This document shows, piece after piece, positions 11,673 to 22,100 of a stretch of 64,000 nt of DNA. The notes under the pieces are model-generated. The model ran no database searches. It was not told the origin of the DNA and saw nothing but the letters and a program-made list of their open reading frames with translations. The position numbers and the translations under genes were made by a program. Each line of letters begins with the position of its first letter. Position 1 is the first letter of the stretch. Source of the stretch: Gari tellinella (taxonomy: Eukaryota; Mollusca; Bivalvia; Cardiida; Psammobiidae); assembly GCA_922989275.2 (NCBI GenBank), contig OV277871.1, positions 28,592,693 to 28,656,692 on the forward strand. The letters are read 5' to 3'.

Positions 11673-11769
11673 TTCGGAAAAACGTTGATTGACCGATTTT
11701 GGACGACAAGATAAATCGCGAGCCGATCGGATACTTCTCCAGGTTATACTTCCTCCATGATTAAATTTA

Positions 11770-12730
11770 GCATGCTTTGTTCCATTTGCTGATTTTGTTT
11801 GTCTGTTATTCATGTTACTATATTATTTACTATACGAAATAAATTAAGTTTGTCTGTCTTAAATGTTTGAACATCGGATAATTAAAAGTGAATAACGATA
11901 AACGTGATTTTTACCCAACACCACATTTTAGAGGAAAAAAATCGGCTAGTAATAAATTGAATAATTAACTTTATACGATAAGCTTTCAGAACATACAATA
12001 GTTTATTTTCACTCAAAATATTATACAGGTATTGTTCAGTATAAATGATGAGAGTGGCAAAGTTTAATACTTATCCGAAATTTTGGTTGTCCGGATGCAT
12101 GTTCACATCTACAAATATTTTTTACCGTCACGAGGGCGATACATGAATCAGGCCCTGCATAAATCATTTCAAGCATAAAGATTACGTAAAACAGTATATG
12201 TGCAACCCTTTTTAACATATTTACCTCATACCCAATTTTTTATCTTTTGATAAATAGTTAATGATGCTTTTTATGAGTTCTCGGGTCTCAAATTTCAGAT
12301 TTTGCTGGCACTATTGATTTTCCATGGGTCTTAGTTTCGTATTTCATTATTTCTTGTTTCGATAGTTATTTCGTTGTTTCGGTATGATTAATGATAGATT
12401 AGCAACGACTACACTTTCTTTTGTTTAAATATTTGATATTCTACAGAACGCAAACAAAAAAATTAACGTTTGATATAATACGAAAATAATATCCGTGAGC
12501 TAGCACTCCACTCGATCGGCAAGCAAAACGATGGCGAATGAGGAACTTGGTTAGAAAAACTTTATAAAATGTATTAGAAGCAGTTGCAACGCGCGTAGCA
12601 TATCACTTAATTTAAATCCTGGTTTATTTAATGAAAGCTGATTTTCAGATTTGCATGTCAATCTAATATAACTATAGGTAAAACCTATATACGGCCGAAA
12701 CCTGTTCTTACAAAGTATAGGAAATTAGGT
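11770..12730. other. AT-rich intergenic DNA, nothing recognised
   Basis: No supported exon or repeat. An ATGGCGAATGAGG context at about 12533 was examined as an alternative MPI start; its donor is poor. Confidence 0.35.
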
Positions 12731-12734
12731 ATAT

Positions 12735-13027
12735 GGGGCGTGTTCGATTATCAGTTCCAGAACTGTTTGGAACGATTCCATGGAATTAGTAAATCAAATA
12801 AACGGAATTGAACCCTTGCAAATATGGTAGTCTGGTTCCCTACTTATTACAACTGTGCTGTCGAGGCGTTCGTAAATTGTGCCGGGAACCATGATGATAC
12901 GTCACAATTCTGCTCACACCACCTCCTCGGGCAGAATTGATAGAACAGTTCTGGAATTGAATTCCGGACCATTCGATTTCGATTCCGTCAATCCGGAAGA
13001 TTCCGGACTGATAAACGAACACGCCCA
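12735..13027. mobile_element. MITE with GGCGTGTTCGATTATCAG ends
   Basis: Inverted ends GGCGTGTTCG.TTATCAGT at left and ACTGATAAACGAACACGCC at right, with inverted inner block TTCCAGAACTGTT. A second, more decayed copy lies at 42423-42710. Confidence 0.75.
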
Positions 13028-13039
13028 TGATTTAATTTA

Positions 13040-13412
13040 ACCTTGATTTAACGAGGGTACGAAATGACATAAAATAGGGTGCGAAAAGGCTAGGGTACGA
13101 AATGCCGTTTGCCGCGAGAACAACATTGGCGGCCATTTTGTTATCGCCAGCCGGTTTGCTCGATTCACTAAATCCGGTGCGGCGTACCAATCACACGATA
13201 GGGATATTTCTATCGGTATAAGTATGTGTATTCAATCGTGTATACCCATTGCACACAGGTAAATTATGTACAACTGTAATAAAATATTTCCATAGAGGAG
13301 AGCCTGATGAGCCGGTTCAGGCGTCGCTACGGAATTTTCGAACGCTCGGTTGGTTGGTGAATTAGGCATTCCCTCGCCGGAAGTGGAATCGAGCCAGATA
13401 AAATGGCGGCGC
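13040..13412. promoter_or_regulatory. CpG-rich promoter-like region with ETS and YY1-type motifs
   Basis: This stretch is visibly richer in G, C and CpG than its surroundings. It holds CCGGAAGTGG at about 13378 (ETS consensus) and AAAATGGCGGC at about 13397 (YY1 consensus, often near the start site of housekeeping genes), with an inverted ATGGCCGCC at about 13126-13137. It lies between the minus-strand gene ending at left and MPI at right, so it could be a bidirectional promoter. No transcript evidence is available. Confidence 0.35.
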
Positions 13413-13652
13413 CCATAAAACTGTGCGATAATTTTTCAGGAACATAGGATAATGAAATTTATTTCTCTATTTCTTGTTTTATTCACGCAACGCGTACACA
13501 TTATCTAAAGGCGACCTGCGCAAAAAGCTGGCCATTGGCCAGCTTTTTGTTTCGGCCGTATAAAGTGCTGGCAGTGCTGAACGAAGTAATGCAATAGTTT
13601 GCAGTTTGTTTTGAAAGTAGTTTCGCATCAGGACGTTTTGCCTGCACATCTA

Positions 13653-13752
13653 CAGGGCCCTAGATGAGAGAGAGAGTAAACTGAACAAATCCCACATTTT
13701 CTCACTCATTTCATCACCAAGTCATATGGTGTCACTACTCATTAGAATAATC
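13653..13752. mobile_element. left half of an A-family MITE
   Basis: Starts CAGGGCCCTAGATGAGAG and reaches the core TCACTACTCATTAGAAT, then stops where a tRNA-like block begins. The matching right half may be at 15797-15870. Confidence 0.55.
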
Positions 13753-13754
13753 TA

Positions 13755-13925
13755 CATCACAGTGCATGATCTAGAATAACGACTGGGACTCGAACCCAGG
13801 GTCTGGCTTACCGTGACAGCACTCTAACCATTGAGCTACTGAGCCACCCGGTTTAGCCTAATAGGACTTATTGATTATCTACCAGTTACCTGTACACACC
13901 CAAGTAACTCCCGCTACATTACTCC
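13755..13925 (-). repeat. tRNA-derived SINE-like block, copy 1
   Basis: In minus orientation it contains TAGCTCAATGGTTAGAGTGC (A box) and GGGTTCGAGTCCC (B box), followed by a non-tRNA body (CAAGTAACTCCCGCTACA on the plus strand). Stem pairing is poor, so it is not a functional tRNA. A second copy in the same orientation is at 15665-15796. Confidence 0.6.
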
Positions 13926-14129
13926 CCCTTTTTTCCTAAGATTGGCCCGAATCTCACACATGTAATCATGGTATGCAATGCAACCAGCGGTCACAGCATC
14001 AAACTGTAACAGGACTGAGTGAGAAATTGTGGCCCGACTGGGCTCTGACATGGGTGAAAGTTTTCCGGATTTCTTATCATTACAAGGGTCATTTTTCCAA
14101 ATCGCGTAAATCCGGTGAGAAAATTTAGT

Positions 14130-14152
14130 GGGGGGGGGGGGGGGGGGGGGGG
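14130..14152. repeat. 23-base poly(G) run
   Basis: Uninterrupted G tract; its length is likely unreliable in assembly. Confidence 0.8.
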
Positions 14153-14459
14153 TTGTTAGCCCACTAGGATCTAGTGTTCAGCTGGGATTCCGGATGTCTG
14201 CATATGACAAAGGCATATTGATATTTAATTAAAGACCAATCGCAATCCGAATCGTTTGCCGAAGTTCCCTCACCTTATTAAAAGAGCCGCAGACTAACAT
14301 AGTTGCTAAAGACGCTGAATATATTATGATAATTAGCCCAAAATAAAACATTAGACGAATACAAAAAGTCGGCGCCGCGAATAATGAACTCTTTATATAC
14401 TGACTAGTCAAGGCAGTGCGGTCAAGATTTTAGACCTAGCCTATTTTTTTAGATCCAAA

Positions 14460-14466
14460 ATGGCGG
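14460..14466 (+). CDS. candidate first coding exon of MPI (ATGGCGG)
   Basis: Exon 2 of MPI needs an upstream exon ending with one base of a Val codon, preceded by only a few residues. AAAATGGCGG|GTATCG at 14456-14472 supplies ATG GCG G with a GT donor and gives MAVFQLQC, comparable in length to known MPI N-termini. The donor is weak and the segment lies between two tRNA-like direct repeats, so it may be inside an insertion. ATG codons at 13400 (MAAPIK, wrong phase) and 12533 were alternatives. Confidence 0.25.
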
Positions 14467-15026
14467 GTATCGGACTTGACAAGAATCACCCAAAAGTTTA
14501 AAAGGTTTGACACAGAAAGTATTTGATTGTAGAATGTGCGAGCGAATTTTCGCGTACTATCTGTATCCAAACTTCCTAATTATAATAGCCTACGTAGTAG
14601 AATAACACGACGGTGGAGAAGAGTCGCCTTTAGTTATTACGATGATATCGTAGGGCGGGTATCGCCGCTACCGCGTAGGGCTGACTTGAAAGATTGCCCA
14701 AGTAATTTTTGTGCGAGATTTTCGAAATCTATGCGAGAATCGGGCATCATAGCTGCAACACTGTTTTAAGTACAGTAACATTGTAAGTGTGCTCGTAAAG
14801 TTAGGTGTTAAAACAGTAATTTTCAACACAGCCCTCTTGCTAGACATTCTGATCCACTGCATAAGGCTACCGTTTTTGGAGAGAATCACAGAAAGTAACT
14901 TTTGAAATAGCAGAACAGAATCCTAATAAAGTCCATTTTTTTACTATCTGTTGAGACACAAGGGTGAATACAAACTTATAAGGTTCAAGTTGACCAAAGC
15001 TGTTGACTTAAGTGCACATTGAAGTC

Positions 15027-15356
15027 GGGGCCATAGCCTTTCCATTTGGGAAATTCAAGCACGATTTTCGACCAAATTGGGAAAAGAAGACTGTCTTCCA
15101 AAATACATAAAAACTGAATGGAAGACAAGTCTAGTTACTTACAGGAAATATATAAAGTTGCATTAATTTAATAAAATAAAATTATTTAACACTCTAAAGA
15201 AGGACTGGTAGAATGAATAGAAAAAATTGTTTTAATTTTTTTTTTTTTTTAAATATTCTTTGGGAAATTCTCCACCAAAATTGGGGGAAAAAGAGGCTTT
15301 CTGCAATTGGGAAGTCACCGAAAGTCTTCCTCTATTATAGAAGGGAAAAAGCCCTG
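15027..15356. mobile_element. K-family hAT-like MITE, inverse copy
   Basis: Opposite-orientation relative of 3335-3681, ending AAAAAGCCCTG and sharing CGACCAAATTGGGAAAAG and GGGAAGTCACCGAAAGT. Confidence 0.7.
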
Positions 15357-15554
15357 GTTCAAGCTAGTTTCATTATAACTTCTGGTATCTGTGTTGCCAT
15401 GTACAATGTATACTCTGACTCATATCATTAGTCTGTATTTGTGTCTGATGGTGTGAATTGGATGGAATTTTAATTCCAATATGGTTCCTTTTACTAGCAT
15501 GTTTGGGTAGTTTTTAATGCTTCCTAAGGGTGTCTAAATTGTCATATTTCAGGA

Positions 15555-15664
15555 GCTTCAGGGGGGCTTTGCACCCCTTGTCCCCCCCACCAGGGCTTTG
15601 CCCTGGACCCACCAGGGGCCCTGCGGCCCCATGGACCCCCAGCCATTTTTCAGGATTTTCAGTT
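15555..15664. repeat. GC-rich CCAGGGCTTTGCCCTGG repeat
   Basis: Short inverted GC-rich blocks (GGGGGGCTTTGCACCCC, CCAGGGCTTTGCCCTGG, GGGGCCCTGCGGCCCC) directly before the second tRNA-like block. Confidence 0.55.
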
Positions 15665-15796
15665 TTTCCAACTTTCACCCATGGGCTCAAACCCAGGGTC
15701 TCTGGCTTACAATGCCAGCACTCTCACCACTGAGCCACTGGGTTTAGGACTTATTGATTATCCACCAGTTACCTGTATATACCCAAGTAACTCTCG
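15665..15796 (-). repeat. tRNA-derived SINE-like block, copy 2
   Basis: Direct repeat of 13755-13925: shares CAAACCCAGGGTCTCTGGCTTAC-type tRNA-like sequence, ACTTATTGATTATC.ACCAG and CCCAAGTAACTC.CGCTACA. Confidence 0.6.
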
Positions 15797-15870
15797 CTAC
15801 ACACCAAAGGGTTTAATATAGGAAATAAAGATTTTAGGTTATTGAAATAAACCTCTTATCTGGAGCTCTG
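15797..15870. mobile_element. right half of an A-family MITE
   Basis: Contains GGGTTTAATATAGGAAATAAAG and ends TTATCTGGAGCTCTG, the A-family right end. It follows the second tRNA-like block directly and may be the other half of 13653-13752. Confidence 0.55.
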
Positions 15871-15996
15871 ATCTACAAAACAGATTGAAAGTAGTGAAGA
15901 ATGCGCCTTATGGTCACATATCTTCAATACTAGAAACAGACTATAAGGTAACCTGTAAAGCTAAATTAACCAGCTAGTTGCTTTGTTGTTTTACAG

Positions 15997-16124
15997 TATT
16001 CCAACTGCAGTGTGCTAGTCAAGAATATAAGTGGGGAAAACTTGGGAAAGACAGTAAAGTAGCCAGTCTCCTCAGCAATGCTGACACTTCCTTCAAACTA
16101 GACGAGGCAAAACCATATGCAGAG
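15997..16124 (+). CDS. MPI: MPI exon 2
   Basis: Acceptor TTGTTTTACAG; reads (V)[19 protein letters not shown] and ends KPYAE before GTAGG. Aligns with the human N-terminal segment containing the QYAWGK and KPYAE motifs. Two leading bases complete a codon from the missing exon 1; ends in phase 0. Confidence 0.93.
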
Positions 16125-19100
16125 GTAGGAAAAACCTCTCTATTAAGGCCACTTAACCAATTACCCCATAAATACACCTTTTTACATCTTTAATTAATTC
16201 TTCTATAGAAGAAAATAGCTCCAATTTATACTGTCACAATTAAAAACCATAGAAAAATTTCTGTATTCTAGCAGATAATAGCTTCAAACAGGCTGAAAGT
16301 AAGCAGAATGCGCCTTAAGGCGCATTCTGCTTTACTTTCAACCTGCTTGAAAGGGTTACCTATTTTCAAAACTAAAAACAGGCTATGTGGTAACGGGTTA
16401 AATGAAGGCTATTCGATTTATCTGATACCTGACAGGTGACAGCTTAAACCAAGTTTGAGCTTTCTGTTTTACTTTCAACTTGCTTTAAGTAGTTAAATAG
16501 TTTCCATACAAGTACTTTCAAGCAGTTAATCCTAATATAGCTGCAGTACTGTATCTCTAGACCACGCTCTGTATCCGCAATACTATTTTACAGTTACGAT
16601 ATCGCAACTAATCCTAATATACAGGGCTCCAGATAAGAGGGAGTTAATCGAGAAGGTCCAATATTTTCTCGCTTGTTTCAACACCAAATACTATGGTGTG
16701 ACTACTCATTTGAATCATCTCGAAGAGACGATTCGAATGAGTGGTCACACCATATGGTTTAATGCAGAAATAAAGATTTTTGTTTTCGAAATACTCCCCT
16801 TATCTAGAGCTCTGCTAATATATATAGCTACCAACATACTTTTGCAAACGTCAACCAGGATCTGGAACAGGAGTATTTCAAAAACTAATTTTTTTATGTC
16901 CACACCAAACCCTATAGATATATATACTTATAGTGACTACGATTTGAGGCAACTCTAATGCATAGTCACACCATAGGGTTTGGTATAGACAAGACATAGA
17001 AAATGTTGGAAAAGTTGTGTTTACTCTCCCTTAATCCATTACCTCATAGACTGTTTCTAGTATTGAAGATAGGTGACCACTTAAAGCAGGTTGAAAGCTA
17101 AGCAGAATGCGCCTTAAGGCGCATTCTGCTTTACTTTCAGCCTGCTTGAAGCTACCATCTGCTATAATAATGAAAATATTTCTTATAGAACATGTTCATG
17201 ACTGTATAAATTGTAACTAATTTCTTCAATGGAGGAATAAATGAAAGGCACAAAAAGTCGTTTTTTGGGGTAATGGGTTATCTGGAGCCCTGAAACAGCC
17301 TGGATCTGAAACGGGTTCAGATAAGCAGATAAGGGGAGTATTCCAATAACTAAAATATTTACGGCATGTCTGCCAAAACGTTTACCATTTCCTTCACTGC
17401 CAATAGTTCAAATCACATGTATCTAACTGTGTTCAAGGGCCAGTGATTGTTACAGAGTTGTAGATAAGCAGAGTATCCGAGTATTTACCCAAATTGAAAT
17501 TGGTGAAATACCCAATTATTTCAAAACTAATGGGTGACAGTACCCAACAAAAGCAAAAGGAAACCCAATTATTTGAAAGTGATTGGGTAAAAACCAAACG
17601 GATACTCAATTGCTTTTTAATTTCATCAGGTTATCAACTGCACTTTTACTTTAGTCGAACGTGTGTAAACAAAAGTTGCATAAAGAACTATGTGAGGTAA
17701 ACACTGAAAATCATAATTAAGACAGTTAACAACAATACCCTGAATGCACTGTTGAAAGGACAAGGATAAGACATCCAAGTTTATTTTGCTACTGATACCC
17801 AATTATATTACAAATCAAGGGGTACTGGACTGTGGATACCCAAATGAATTAAAAACCATGGGATTGTGGTCAATGCAATACCCAATGTTTTTTTTAAAAA
17901 AACCCAATTCATTTAAAATCCATAGAGTGATACCCAATTCCAAGACAAAGCTTATATACAACTCTGTTGTTACCTGCTCATATTAAGGAAATGGAATAGC
18001 CCTTTGCAGTATTGTATAGGTCAACTCATTCAACTCTAGCAATGAGTATACTCGTCATTAATAAACAGGGTACCTGTAAAGAGTACACTTGTCCTATACA
18101 AACAGTGTAGACCTTGGTCAGAGGGCTCCTCGAGGAGCCCTCTTATCAAGATCCACACTGTTAGGCATTTTGCAATACATGTACATGTATATTACAAAAA
18201 AGACAACCCTTTTAACCCATTACCCCGTAAATACGCCTTTTTAAGCCGTTAATTAATTTCTCTACTGAAGAAAATTGTTCCAATTTATACTGTCACAAAT
18301 AAAAAGCAGAAGAAATATTTTCTATATTCTAGCAGATAATAGCTTAAAGCAGGCTGAAAGTAAAGCAGAATGGGCTAAGGCGCATTCTGCTTTACTTTAA
18401 CCTGCTTTAAGTGGTCACATATTTTCAAAACTAGAAATAGGCTATGGGGTAAAAAGGGATATCAATCGTAAATAGACCTGGGTTCAAGGTTATAAAAACA
18501 ATTCATGTTGAGTTGAGATGAGATTGTTTTCAAGCATTTGATTGATCAGATTTTACTTTTTGCTAAGCAAAAGATCAAATCTGACCACTCATTTCAGCAC
18601 CGAATCCTATGGTGTTACCACTCATTTGAGTTGTCTCTTAGAGACTATTCTAATGAGTAGTGACACCATAGGGTTTAAAGCAGAAATAAAGATTTCAGGT
18701 TTGGAAATTGGAAATACTCCCCTTAGATGGAGACCTGGAGTTGGATTGTATATTTCACAGGTATTCTCTGTTTCAGTTGTGGATGGGAACTCATCCCAAT
18801 GGACCATCAACCATAGTAGTAGGTGGCAAACCCTGGAAACCACTGGATGAGTGGATAAAAGACAATCCTGACAAGCTTGGAGATAAAGTGAAGAAATTGT
18901 TTAATGGTGCTCTACCTTTCCTGTTCAAAGTCCTGTCTGTCAATAATGCTTTGTCTATACAGGCACATCCAGCAAAGGTAGGTTCAGTGAGGAATGTTAG
19001 ACTTAATTCTTTACTTCCAAGCCTGTTTCTAGAGTTGATACCAGGTGACCACTTTAAGCAGGTTGAAAGTAAGGCAGAATATGCCTTATTCATGACTATG

Positions 19101-22100
19101 ACTGTATAAAATGGAACTGTTTTCTTTAGTAGAAGAATGAATTATTGGTAAAAAAAACCCGTATTTATGGCACTATTTTCTTTAGTGGAGGAATGAATTG
19201 AAGGTGCAAAAAGCCGTATTTATGGAGTAAAGGGTTAAATGAAACTAAACACAAGTGCAATGACATAAAATGATAACGATAATAGGTTTGTAAGAATATT
19301 GGTGATATATTATTTATCTGAGTCAAAACAGTTTGGAGCCTGATTACATGCAGGATGGATGTAATTCAAAGCTTCAAACCGTTCACAAACAGCTATGAAG
19401 AGAATGGCTAAATCTTTCCAAAGAGGTTTCTGGCTAAATCTTGTTTTATTTGAGTAAATGCTCCAAAAATTCATGTCAAAAGTAATCCTTGCTTGATATT
19501 GAGTATTTCTTCATTGATACAGGCCCATGCAGAAAAGTTACACAAGAAGGATCCCACGAATTACAAGGACCCAAACCACAAGCCTGAAATGGCCATAGCT
19601 CTCACTGATTTCAACGGGCTATGTGGATTCAGGCCAATCAAAGAAATTGCAGCATTTATGCAAGGTGAATTACTGATTGTGCAGAAAACTCCAGGGCTAC
19701 AGTTAACCCAATACTCCATAAATACAGTCGAACTTCGATATCTCAAACTCGGTTAAATCAAACATACCCGTATTTCAAAGTTAAAACGTGGCATAGCCAC
19801 GTTTTAACTTTGAAATATGGGTATGTTTGACTTAACCAAGCATGACATAATGCATTTCATGTGTGGAATTATCAGATAGTTCGAGTTAAGTGAGTTCGAG
19901 ATATCGAAGTTCGACTGTACAACCTTTTATGCCACTAATTTTTTTTACACCAAAGAAAATATAACCCACCTAGGAAGTCCTCAATATGAAATAAGAATAC
20001 TATTACCAGTAACAATCACTGGCCCCTTAACACAGTTGTATATCTATAGGTGATGTGCACCATTGCATATGAAGGAAATGGTAAACTTTTTGGTGGACAT
20101 AAAGGTTTAAGTTTTTGTTTCAGACCCAGGGGCCCGTTTCACAAAACTTCGTACGGCAAAAACGGTTGTTAGTCAATTTTTTAAAACACATTTAATTTCT
20201 GATATCTCTATCTAATCATTTCCTGTGACATCTCTTTGGAAGAGAAATCATAAGACAGGATTAGATGGAGAAATAGATAATAATTGAGACTTTTATAATC
20301 TGACTCACGACAACATTTGTCATACAAAGTTTACACTCAGTGCAAAAAGAAACCCACACTTTTATTACAATATTATCTGTATGTAGAAGGAACGTATTTG
20401 TGAAATAATATTTTCATTACAGTCAGTAGCTCCGTCTTGGGCTATCAATGTTGAAAATGGGAGGTTTATCATTGAATTGGTATCATCACAACCTGTACAA
20501 ATCGGTGCGGTGTTTTCAACAGGCACTAGTTAACTCTTTCGCTGCCAAATAATTCGTGAGATTTTTATCCCACCACCGTTTCATTGTCGTCTGCTTCAAT
20601 TTTGTTGTTTGCAAGATCGTTTCAAAGTAAGATTCAAAGTAGTATGACTTAAAGTATATCTATACAAGTGTCAAACTGTTTGGATCCTGATCAGACGCCG
20701 CGTAACGCGGCGTCTGATCAGGATCCAAACTGTTTGAAAACGCGCCTTTTGACGTCATTAAGAGTGAAAGGGTTAAAATACAGCACAGTAATTTTAAGTA
20801 TATGTTTTTCTAAACTTGTGGCAGAATTAAATTGATCTTGAGATATGGTCTTAGTATCTTAAAAAAGTCTCTTAATCTGCGCCTGAGCACAATGTGCGTT
20901 TCTTTTTGTACTGAGTGTACTTTCAACCTGCTTTAAGTGGTGAACTATTTTGATATTAGAATAAAGGCTATGTAGTTAGGGTTAATTTTATTCTGCATTA
21001 AGCTGCCACCTGTTGCCAACTGCTTTAGAGTCTAAAATATTGTTTTGTACGTGTCTGGTTTACAGAGATTTCACTGTATACTTTATGCTGCTGAAACATA
21101 CCTCATCATCATCATCATCATCATCCTGTTTAGTTTATACAGGCCATTTAATCCTTTAACAAGGGTGAGGCCTGTCTGCCTGTCGAGGAGCGTAGTCTTC
21201 CTCTCCACTTCTGGGGATCCTGTGGTTGGGTAGATTCCATCTCAAGAGATGCACGATCACGCATCACAAGGTCCATCCAGGATAGTTTTGGTCTTCCTTG
21301 ACCTCTTTGTGATGCAATGTTCATGTTTCTGATCTGGTAGATCCAGCTTTTGCTTCGTTCTGTGTGGCCAAACCATCTCAGTCTACCTGTTTGCAGGAGG
21401 TCTGCAATGGCCTTTAGTTTCAGCTGAGATAGGAGTGTCTCGAAAGGGACGTCATGTTCTGGCTTAACCAAGCTGACCCATCTTATCATGGCTCTGTCGT
21501 TACGCTGCAGACAACAGAGAATGTTTGCTGATGTTGCCCATGTCTCTGAACCGTATAGCATCACACTCCTCACACAGCTTGAATAAACCCGGCCTCTAGT
21601 TTCGATTGGTAGTTGCCTGTTTGTGAGGATAGATAGGAGCTCCCTGAACTTTTTCCAGGCTGATTTGCAGCGAGTAATGGCAGCAAGCTCGCATCCACCT
21701 CCGGATGACAAAGTGTCTCCAAGGTAACAAAAATCTGAAACAACCTCCAACCTATATACACTATTTACTGCTATTGGTTTCCAGACCTGGTGGAGCTGAG
21801 AACTGTTGTTGGTGAAGACAATGCCTCCCAGCTCATACAAGCCAGCCAGACAACAGACGCTGGCGCCCAGCATAAAGCCTTGAAAGACTGTTTCACAACC
21901 CTTATGAAACAAGATAAAGACACTGTAAAAACAGAGTTGCAGAAGCTGGTAGCCAGAGTTAAGTCCCTTGGTAAGTTTATGACATACGGTACCGTAGTGA
22001 CCCTAAGGCCTAAGTATTGGGACAAACAAGTGTAAACAAACAGTGTAGACCCTGATCAGGAGCAGTCTGATCAGAGTCTACACTGTTTGCCATTCAGTTT

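Larger units (their letters stand above)
9236..11766. mobile_element. TIR-bounded element carrying a satellite array
   Basis: ATGGAGGAAGTATAACCTGG at 9246-9265 recurs inverted at 11740-11759, with weaker inverted similarity on both sides (including TGTCGTCCAA). The enclosed 2.5 kb includes the 207-bp tandem series, an AGAC tract and the 179-bp satellite array. The arrangement resembles bivalve pearl/Helentron-type elements that carry central tandem repeats; that assignment is inference. Confidence 0.5.

Noticed and set aside
13399..13438. ATGGCGGCGCCC as the MPI start codon
   Set aside because: It resembles the human MAAP start, but the only nearby GT gives phase 2, while exon 2 needs phase 1, and the frame stops soon after.
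13770..13850. Functional tRNA gene on the minus strand
   Set aside because: Good boxes but no paired anticodon stem, and a second copy carries the same non-tRNA body, so it is a SINE-like repeat.
18708..19109. 133-codon plus-strand frame taken as one protein
   Set aside because: Only 18777-18977 is MPI exon 3; the rest is A- and B-family MITE sequence outside the splice sites.
21761..21912. Extension of the LINE frame through MPI exon 5 on the minus strand
   Set aside because: The peptide before LEVVSDF shows no LINE character; the region is an MPI exon on the other strand, so the open frame is chance.
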